From assembly GCF_032118995.1 (NCBI RefSeq), contig NC_092651.1, positions 25,156,349-25,220,348 of the forward strand: a stretch of DNA of 64,000 bases, read 5' to 3'. Every line of letters starts with the position of its first letter. Position 1 is the stretch's first letter. Source of the DNA: Asterias amurensis. Taxonomy: Eukaryota; Echinodermata; Asteroidea; Forcipulatida; Asteriidae. The notes under the pieces were generated by a model. It ran no database searches. It was not told the origin of the DNA and saw nothing but the letters and a program-made list of their open reading frames with translations. This document shows, one piece after another, positions 52,691 through 64,000 of the stretch. A program made the position numbers and the translations under genes.

Positions 52691-53303
52691 AATTAAATAA
52701 CATAAAAAGAGCAATTTACTTTAAGAGAGTTTTATGTACATAGTGGCTCCGCAAAGCTCACCAGACTTTTGTTGTTTTAATTTACCTTCAAAATCTCACC
52801 TTCAAGCGATAACGAGAGCAACTGCACTAAACTTTCATCCCTGATGCAAATATTCAATCTAGCTTTTATAAAAAAAGAGCAATTTGCAGGCAAATATTCC
52901 AAGCAATCTCCTAGAGGAAATGTCCTGTTCCCTTTGTTTCTGTTTGTGATACCAATACGCTACTAACCAGAAAAAATACATGTGTTTCAGGTGACCACTA
53001 ACCAGAAAAAAAACCTGTGTTCCAGTTTTCATAGAACTTCCTTGGGGGATGTGTAAAATTTTGGTAGGAAACTGTCTCTTGTGCCACCAAAGTTTTCCTT
53101 TTGCCTCCACATTGCCTTGTGCTACAAGAAACAAGGACTTCAGAACAGTTCTTCTCAGTAGCAGGTTGCACCAGATCGTAATACCCAAGCCACGGTCTAT
53201 AATCTTTTAGATTTGAAAGTGTTTGTATCTACTTATTAATAATTTTTTGTTTCTTATTTTTCTATGCAAAATCAACTTGTTAATAATAAAAAAAACTGTG
53301 CTT

Positions 53304-53601
53304 AAAGGCAGTGGATACTATTGGTAATTACTCAAAATAATTATCAGCATAAAACCTCACTTGGTAACAAGTAATGGGGATAGGTTGATAGTATCAAACA
53401 TTGTGAGAAACGGCTCCCTCTGAAGTAACGTAGTTTTCGAGTTTAGAATTTGAAGTCTCGAAATCAAGCAACTGAAAGCAAGCAACCCCGACGACCAATC
53501 AAGCTCATATTTTCACAGGTTTGTTATTTAACGCATATGTGAGATACACCAAGTGAGAAGACTGGTCTTTGACAACTACCAATAGTGTTTTTGTCTTTAA
53601 C
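53304..53601 (-). repeat. Family A MITE, internally deleted
   Basis: About 300 bp; begins AAAGGCAGTGGATACTATTG and lacks about 85 bp around the centre. Confidence 0.85.
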
Positions 53602-53726
53602 AGTTGTATGAAATCAATAGCACTCTGCACTAATGCTAAAAATAGAAGCTGTGTACCCGGATCTCAGATAAATTTGTAAAAATTTCACAAACATGTTCAA
53701 GTTTTATGTTAAATTGTGTGTACTGC

Positions 53727-53894
53727 CGTCGATTTCACAAAGAGTTAGGACTCGTCTTATCTCGAGTTAGGACGAGTAACTCGTCCTGACTTAGGATTAA
53801 TCTTAAGGTCTGCATGCTACAGTGCATGGTTAGGACTTGTCCTAAGTCCTAAGATTAGTCTTAAGTTAGGAAGAGTTTTGTGAAATCGATGGCA
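53727..53894. repeat. Family B MITE
   Basis: Ends GCCGTCGATTTCACAAAG and TTTGTGAAATCGATGGC, with the shared core GGTCTGCATGCTACAGTGCA. Confidence 0.88.
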
Positions 53895-54884
53895 GACTGT
53901 ACTACTAGTGCGGATTGACACATTGATGACAAGGTGATCACGAAAGTGGTGGAATTTTTGTTTGGCAACCAGGTTTTTTTTGCAAAAATTATGGAATTAG
54001 TGAGGAGTATTATTTTGTGCCAAGTGATTATTATAGTAAACAGATTACTTTGATTTTTAGAATAAATTATGACTGCTAATTTTTATTTTACTGGCCAATT
54101 GTTGCCACTATGGGAGGGGGGGAGGGGGGTTGATTTAACTACGAGATAAATAGCCATAAAAAAACACTTTCAAAAGCAGAAATTCAAATGTACTATTTCC
54201 AACCTTTGAAAATCCAACTGCATGTTTTGTTTCCGGAGAAGCTTGCAATATATTTTTGTTTGCCTCAACAGACTTAAAAGTATGAAATTCAGATAAAAAT
54301 CTAATATCACTGTTTGCTATTTCTGTAAATGGAAAACAAATCCACAGTTTTGTTCTACTTAACTTTAAACAATCCATTTAACTCAACTTTGTCTCACTTG
54401 GATGCAATCTACGTGTTAAATTATAAACTTAGATACACATTTGAAAAATATTTGTATTTTTATATAAAAAATGATTTAGTTTACAAAACTGAACAAGTGT
54501 AATCAACTCTAAACGAAATTTTTGAAATAAGTAAAACTGTTTATTTGTTCATGGTGGAAATAAAAAAATTATAATTTTGGAATTGTATTATTTGTCTGAA
54601 TGTTTGTAAAGAAAGACTGGGTTAAGGGTTGGCATTAACATTAGTAAGATTGAAAACATAGAATCTCACAGACTTGCACACATAGTATGGTGTAAAGATC
54701 ATCGGTCATGGTGAAAAACCAACCTTGACGTATTTAAGCCTGAAATACTAGAGTTTTTTTTAACAAGAAAGAAGTAAGAAGTAAAAGAATTGGTTTGATC
54801 TTGCGAGTGCAAAACTTCCGATATTTGACAACAGTATAAACAGATTGAGGTTTTTTTATGTCCACCCAGATCTAAATTGCAGTT

Positions 54885-55125
54885 GAACCCAGTTAACTTG
54901 GGTCAACTGGTTCAACTGGATAGTGACCAAACTCGTCCATTTTCCATATTAACCAACTGGTTTGGACTAGGTTTAACTGTGTTCAACTAGGTTTAAATTA
55001 TAAACCAGTTGGTGTCTGTCCATTTTCCATCTTAAACCAACTGGTTTTAACTGTGTTTAACTAGTTTATCAACTGGTTTTCAACTAGTTCCAGTTAAACT
55101 AACTAGGTTAAACTAGAATTTTGAC
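54885..55125. repeat. Cluster of AACTGGTT / AACCAGTT motifs
   Basis: At least ten copies of AACTGGTT, AACCAGTT or AACTAGGTT in 240 bp, in both orientations, with CATTTTCCAT repeated twice. Confidence 0.75.
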
Positions 55126-55265
55126 CAGGGCAACTGAGCTTAAATTTTCACAGGTTTGATATTTCATGTATGTGGTCACTCAGAGTGTTTGAGGCAAAGC
55201 CCATTTTCATTCCATAGTTGAGTTCTCTTTTGGTTTTGAGACTCCAGCCCGAGCTCCCTGTACTG

Positions 55266-55493
55266 GGGCCAATTTCATAGAGCTGCTTAAGCAAAAAATT
55301 TGGTTAAGCGCGAAAATAGCTTGCTAATTTTACACATGTTACTGGCCAAAATGTCATGCCATATACATTGCTTGTGACTGGTATTGAGCTATTGTTTACT
55401 AATCATAACAACTGAGTGTAGTCTTGGCCAGTATTCTGATTTTACTAAGCATGGACTATTTTGCTTAAGCAGCTCTATGAAATTGGGCCCTGC
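55266..55493. repeat. Family C inverted repeat
   Basis: GGGCCAATTTCATAGAGCTG to GCTCTATGAAATTGGGCCC. Confidence 0.9.
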
Positions 55494-56497
55494 TCTCAAT
55501 TCTAATGTGCAATTTCCAAGTTGCACACCATTGTTGTCTATATACAGAAAAACATTATATAATGTTTTTTTGTATACATAATTATGTGTGCACAAAACAC
55601 TACCACACTACTAGCCCTTGCGGCCTTACACTTTTGTTTTGTACTACTCTCGCCCGCAGACGAGTCGGTCATCGGGAAGTGGTTATCGGGTCCTTTCACC
55701 GGTGGCCCACAGTAGGCCAAGGGGGGCTAGGTTAGGGTTAGGTCTTTGCCGCCTCTGTATCTGTGTACAGAGGAAGAGTCCTATATAGGGCTACCACACT
55801 ACCAGATTTCCCTCCCCCTCATTTTCAACCGATCACATTTAGATAATCACAGACAAGGCTGGTGTTTTTTTTTGCAAAGTTTATTTTATTTGCAAATGTC
55901 AAAAAATATATATTTATATTTACTGCACACAAAAAGCAAAGCATTAGAGACATGAAACAAGTTTGGTTTTTGCTAAGTATCTTACAAACTAACAGTAAAA
56001 TTCTCAGCAAACAGAAAATCACATAATGCTGTTGAAATGATTTGGGGTTGAACAAAGAGAAAGTTACTAGAGCAGGATTTGAACCAACGACCTTGATATT
56101 AAGTGCCAAAACTTTATAAGCCGAATATATTGACAGAAGTACTGATTAGTAGTCTGATTGCTTTTGGAGATAAGAGGTGGTGAATACACTTGTTAATAGC
56201 TCAACTAAAAAAGGCCCAGTACCATTGATAAACTCTAAAACGAAACTTTTAAAGATAAACAAGCAAACCAGTTTTGAGTACCAACATATGAAAGTACCAA
56301 ATAAAAAAAAATAAAAAAATAGAAAACGAGCATAATACTTCAGTTATGAAACACTTCTAAACAAAATTATAATACTATTAAACTGGCATGAAGATAAATG
56401 GATTTAATAGATGTTAAACTTGCTTTTGGTAAATAATAAGCTACCAGGTTTTACCAAACATGGGTGTGTAACAAGTACTGCTGATTTGAGGACTCTT

Positions 56498-56699
56498 TAA
56501 AGGAACACTTTGCCTTGGATCGGCTGAGTTGGTCTATAAAAAGCGTCTTGTAACCGTTTTCTATAAAATGCATATGGTTGGACAGATGTTGTAAAAGTAC
56601 AATACAATGATCAGCACAAATTTGCCTCGAAATTGCGTGGTTTTCCTTTTACTGTGCGAACTAACACGGTCAGACATTTATGGGAGTCAAAAGCACAGA
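56498..56699. repeat. Family D, one arm only
   Basis: Left arm from GGAACACTTTGCCTTGG to GACATTTATGGGAGTC; the second arm is gone. Confidence 0.85.
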
Positions 56700-57039
56700 G
56701 TTCACACAGTATTTAACACATCAATGTACGATTTACCCCTAAACACAACTATTTATACTAAAAACCCTTATTGATCTTCCATAAAAAATGAATACCCTGT
56801 ACGTAAATTATCACAACATACAGCACAACACTGACCGAGTAAGCTTTGACCTTAATAACTGACCAATCACAACTGCAAATGTTGTCGCCAAAAAAGGACA
56901 GTTTCTTTGTGTTTTGTAACTGCTTCATTTTATTTACTGTACTGTGCTTTGCACATTCATAGAGTCGAGGCCTAGTGACCTTGCCAGTAACCAAACATAC
57001 ACTTTTTTTATTATTATTTTTTTTATGCAAGTCACCAAA

Positions 57040-57332
57040 CACACAAGGCCTGAAGGCCACTTCAAGGTGTGGGCTACAATTATTTTTGGGCAGTTTTAGA
57101 GGCAGTTGCCACCTACTCCTAGGGCTGAAACAGGGTTACACCCTTTTACAGTCCATACGGATGTAGGCTTGGTAATCGTCAATCCGAAGCCTGGCCAGTA
57201 GAGCAGAAAGCACTACCTCCCCAACATTATGTTGCAAGTGTCACGACCGGGACTCGAACCCACACTCAGCTGATCGAACACCAGGGTTTAATCAGGTGCT
57301 CTTGACCGCTCGGCCACGACAAGCCACATAGG
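57040..57332 (-). mobile_element. tRNA-derived SINE (type S2), full length
   Basis: Read on the minus strand: GTCGTGGCCGAGCGGTC head, GGGTTCGAGTCCCGG B box, then a body with TGGGGAGGTAGTGCTTTCTG and GTTTCAGCCCTAGG, ending GGCCTTCAGGCCTTGTG. Confidence 0.8.
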
Positions 57333-57975
57333 TTCCATTGCTAGGCAGTTGCTATGGTAGTAGAAGTTAATGGATCAGTCAAGTTCACAGCATAAAAAGC
57401 AAACACTAATTTTTACATTTCGGTTATACATGTATACCAAGCAGTATCTTTATGTACACACATCCTCAGAATCTTCAGAAATTATACTGCAAAACACACA
57501 GTTTACACATAAACACAAAGAGACAAACTTTTAAAACCTGTAAGCAAACTGGAATCTTGGATATGTACAAGGTCTTCTTAACCACTTTATGTCGGATGAA
57601 GAGTTATAGGCCACATGTTCCAAACTGGCTCACAAAAACCCTTTTTCCAGGGTAGTTGTATAATCTCAGAATCCAGACTTTGGTTATTTTGTTATACAAA
57701 TGAGGATTACAAGAATGAACAGGCAAGCCACCATTGCTATAGAAAGTATTGAATATGATGTCACCATTCAAACATCTGACCTACAAGATGGCCTCTGTGC
57801 GCATGTGCGCGCATGTGCCATATAAATCAAACAGGAAATGCTGCGCGCTGCGTGCTTCCTTGATGTATGCGTTTGGACGCGCATACGGTTTGCCCTACAA
57901 GGCGACTATCATAGCCAAAAAGCGGTTATCCAATACAGTCTATTGTATTTGATTCAATTGGAGGTACATCCAATA

Positions 57976-58055
57976 CTCCTAGAACTATGAAGTTTGTTCC
58001 ACTATCGTCTTCACAAACGATGATGTTCGAACAAACCTCATAGTTCTAGAAGTAC
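57976..58055. repeat. Short hairpin
   Basis: CCTAGAACTATGAAGTTTG pairs with CAAACCTCATAGTTCTAG around a ~35-bp loop that itself contains GTCTTCACAAACGATGATG. Confidence 0.8.
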
Positions 58056-59495
58056 ATACAAGTGGTCTGAGATACGAGCATAGCATAGAAGCTTATTCGG
58101 CCGAGGTTTCAGTTGTTATTGCTTGGCAAAGTATACACTTGTTCCAGTCAGTCTTTACCTCTATCTCTTTGTAAGGAGCAGGTTGCTGTGGACTCACAAG
58201 CTGAAGGCTGCGAGACATCATTTCTGTTACTAGATAATCTGGTCACATCAAAAACAGCCAGGCTTACAAAAGCATCTATGATTTTATCAAGCAAGGTTGG
58301 ACAAGATAACATGCAAATAGTCAGCTAAAGCGAAGTCAAGAGCCCACTGGCAATGTCCATACTGACTGACAAATTACACAAGAATAGTAGAGAATAGCTG
58401 CAGTGTAGAGAGTGGTAAAATGTTGCACCTGGACCCAAATAATACAACTGCATACAAATGTAACAATTTAATATAAATGTATCAACTAAATGTAATACAT
58501 GTAACAAACTTGGCCTCCTTACTTTTACACTGAGATTAACACCAGAATTCTCTATACAAATGTAGAGGTCATTACAGGTGACAAGATCAGTGAGTATTTA
58601 TTTGGCTTCCTGGTTAAGGTTTAAATAAATGAGCAGTGCATGTTTTCTGCCAATTTCCAAGAATATTTTAAGCATTTACTAAAAATTGTCATGCAATATA
58701 CACATACTTCCCGCAAATTCAGGGAAAAGTTACATTTTTCCACATATAAATCAAATTTTCCAAAAATTGCGGATTTAACCATGCCCCTTTTTTTACCATT
58801 CTTGAGTTAATTCTGGGTTTTCTGATATATTTACAGTCCTAAGTTTCTTTGAATCTTAATCGTAAATGCAATTTTCTATGTTAAATTTGAGTTTTTGCGA
58901 TTTTTTTTTAAACGGTCGCCATGGCAACCATTTCACCCTTTTTCAGGTGGCTCCCAATTTTAAAATATTCCATGAGAGATGACCTACAACTGCCCCAAAT
59001 TTCATGCTTGTACGTCAAAACCCACAATTCTTTGCTCTAAATGCACATATCTGCCTAACTACAAGTCACGGTATAATTTTATCAAAAGAGAACAACAAAT
59101 TTTGGTGCTCTCTATGAGAGCCTTTTTCTTCTTCTCTTTTTTCAAGTCAGGGTTTTATTGTAAAACATCCATATTCTCTGTCTATGGTTCACTTCTTAAC
59201 TTTGTATTTAGGCCCACTATTTCTCTGTGGTACGGTTTAACCCCTTTTTAACGTTGTTTCTTTTCATTGAAGCGTTTTTATGTGAGCAAAAGGTCAAGGA
59301 AATTTCCCATGCAGGGACAATACAGTTTTATTGTATAGCATTGTATTATATTGTATTCTCAAAGAAAAATTATTATTACAGAAACTCAAAAATGTATACG
59401 GTTTTCAACACCAATGTGAAGTGCTTAAATCCTAACTCTTATTATTTCAAATATTTTCATTTTACTACCACAAAACCTGCCGTCTGAACCCTTTC

Positions 59496-59662
59496 GACAG
59501 GGTGAAAGCCTCCGCTGCACTTACATATCACAGCTTATAGACGACCTCAAGGCCATCAGCCTACAATACGATCAAGCTATTCAAGCTCTCCTGGATCAGC
59601 CTGGATGGCAGAGACGAACTTCTAACAATGGACAAACCCATGGTCACAACGTCTCAAATTGA
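59496..59662 (+). pseudogene. Short open frame of unknown origin, cut by a MITE
   Basis: After a possible acceptor (CCTTTCGACAG) about 53 codons stay open: SQLIDDLKAISLQYDQAIQA then LLDQPGWQRRTSNNGQ. It ends at a TGA inside a truncated family A MITE. Composition looks coding, but no family is recognised. Confidence 0.22.
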
Positions 59663-59902
59663 TAGCATAAAACATTGTGAGAATTGGCTCCCTCTGAAGT
59701 AACATGGTTTTCGATTTTGAGACCCCAGAATTAGATTTTGAGGTCCTGAAAGCACACAATTTCGTCCATCAATATCTCGCAACTTCGACCACCAATTGAG
59801 TTACGATTTTCAAAGGTTTTTGATTTTGTTGTGCATATGTTGAGATACACAAAGTGAGAAGACGGGTCTTTGACAATTACCAGAGGTGTCCAGTGTCTTT
59901 AA
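59655..59902 (-). repeat. Family A MITE, left end missing
   Basis: Starts inside the element (GATAGCATAAAACATTGTGA) and runs to GTCCAGTGTCTTTAAG. It interrupts a short open frame at 59496-59662. Confidence 0.8.
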
Positions 59903-60983
59903 GTCTGCTAAATGTACACTGATTCAAACCACAGCAATGCTAATACATGTAGATGTTAATTTTGCATCAGGATAAAGAATATTCATTTTGGTTTTTACCC
60001 ATATACACCAATGTGTGTTAGTACTGTATACTCAGTACTTTTCCGAGTTCTATAAAAAAAAAATCACAGGCATATATTATTACACGGTCAAAATTATGTA
60101 CAGTGGTTTTGAACTATGCAATTTGAAAACATGTGGTGAATGCATCTACACATTACACACGTGTACGCACACATTCTATTTGTGAATCCCTGTGGGGAAA
60201 TCTTTTGTTCTTTTCTTTGTCCCTAAATTTAAGAACCTCTCTTATACTGTGTACACAAATTTCCATAGAGCACCCTAAAATTGTGGACACCTCGTTAAAT
60301 ATCTGTTGCTGTGATACATGTAGCATTCAGTGTCTCACCACAATTCCCGCAACACTAGCGATATTCTCGCGAGACTGCTGGCCCACGCAAGACTACTACT
60401 CTCACGCGGTGCTGTCTCTGCAGCCAGCAGCTTTGGGTAAGAGCAGAGATCTCGCGAGACCAGTATTTGATCGCAGAGACCTGAATCATTATGCCACCAC
60501 GACTTGACTATCACCGCGACAAACCATTAATGACTTATCCACAAGTTTAGGAGCACCCAAGTCTTTCAAATTTTCCAATTGAGACCTTTTGTGCTCTCTT
60601 TTCGGTTTATTATTAGTACTTGGTTTCCATAAGGTAGTGAGTATGTAATCAGTATATCATTCCTTATGGTTTTGAATGATACATCAACTACATAAAGGCC
60701 CCCAAACAAAACACGTTAAGCGTCCTGCCTTTTGAAAAAAAGGGAGCGCCTTTTTCTTCTTTATTTAAGTGGCCCCCAACACATTTTTTAAGACAATCGG
60801 CTGGGGCTATTTTGTCAAAATTTATGTTTTTTCATCTGAGATCGTTAAAATAAATCCTTTTTTTTCTTCTTTAAAAAAAAAGGCAAAAAAAGGGAAAAAA
60901 GGAGGCAGCCTCTAAAAGGAAGCGGATGGGGATGCTAAACATGTTTTTGTTTTACTTGGCCTAAAAGCTAGCCTTAACTTTTC

Positions 60984-64000
<3,017 letters not shown>

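Larger units (their letters stand above)
52691..60983. other. Intergenic DNA between the convergent CTSO and TDO2 genes
   Basis: No recognised gene. Holds MITE A copies (53304-53601, 59655-59902), MITE B (53727-53894), inverted repeat C (55266-55493), half of hairpin D (56498-56699), a minus-strand SINE (57040-57332), an AACTGGTT-rich cluster (54885-55125) and a small hairpin (57976-58055). The 3'UTRs of both flanking genes must end here, but I cannot place the ends. Confidence 0.55.

Noticed and set aside
52859..53188. 109-codon minus-strand open frame
   Set aside because: No recognisable domain and no splice or start support; likely chance.

Overview
This is a 64-kb window of animal nuclear DNA: AT-rich, intron-dense, and packed with short palindromic (MITE-like) and tRNA-derived repeats. 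I recognise three conserved genes by reading spliced exons. The proteins are clear orthologues of vertebrate genes, and the repeat types are ones I associate with echinoderms. My best guess is an echinoderm, perhaps a sea star; the phylum is an inference, not a reading.

Region 1 (540-37532, minus strand) holds a complete WDR19/IFT144 gene. I trace 32 coding exons. All introns are GT-AG and all phases agree. They give a 1358-residue protein: N-terminal WD40 propellers, a long helical TPR region, and a C-terminal domain with four CxxC knuckles. IFT144 is part of the IFT-A complex that carries cargo in cilia. A 39-nt exon adds 13 residues to the propeller, and intron 2 holds a ~730-bp minisatellite.

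Region 2 (37.5-46.1 kb) has no recognised gene. It has one plausible first coding exon (43094-43429, minus), an array of interleaved palindromes (42.3-42.7 kb) and several MITEs.

Region 3 (46107-52351, plus strand) is a complete cathepsin O (CTSO) gene: eight coding exons, 349 residues, all catalytic residues present. The catalytic cysteine is encoded by a 14-nt exon. A tRNA-derived SINE starts right after the stop codon.

Region 4 (52.4-61 kb) is intergenic and repeat-rich. Region 5 (60984-63006, minus strand) holds the last three coding exons of tryptophan 2,3-dioxygenase (TDO2); the 5' exons lie beyond the right edge. CTSO and TDO2 therefore converge tail to tail. From memory, they are also convergent neighbours on human chromosome 4q32, so this looks like an old conserved linkage. 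WDR19 (cilia), CTSO (lysosomal protease) and TDO2 (tryptophan breakdown) do not form a pathway; they are simply neighbours.

The repeats fall into families: A, a ~385-bp TTAA-flanked MITE (about 18 copies or fragments); B, a ~165-bp palindrome; C, a ~240-bp inverted repeat starting GGGCCCAATTTCATA; D, a ~380-bp hairpin; several tRNA-derived SINE families; Penelope-like fragments with hammerhead-like motifs; and short 3' ends of non-LTR retrotransposons. I found no CRISPR, operon or bacterial-type system.
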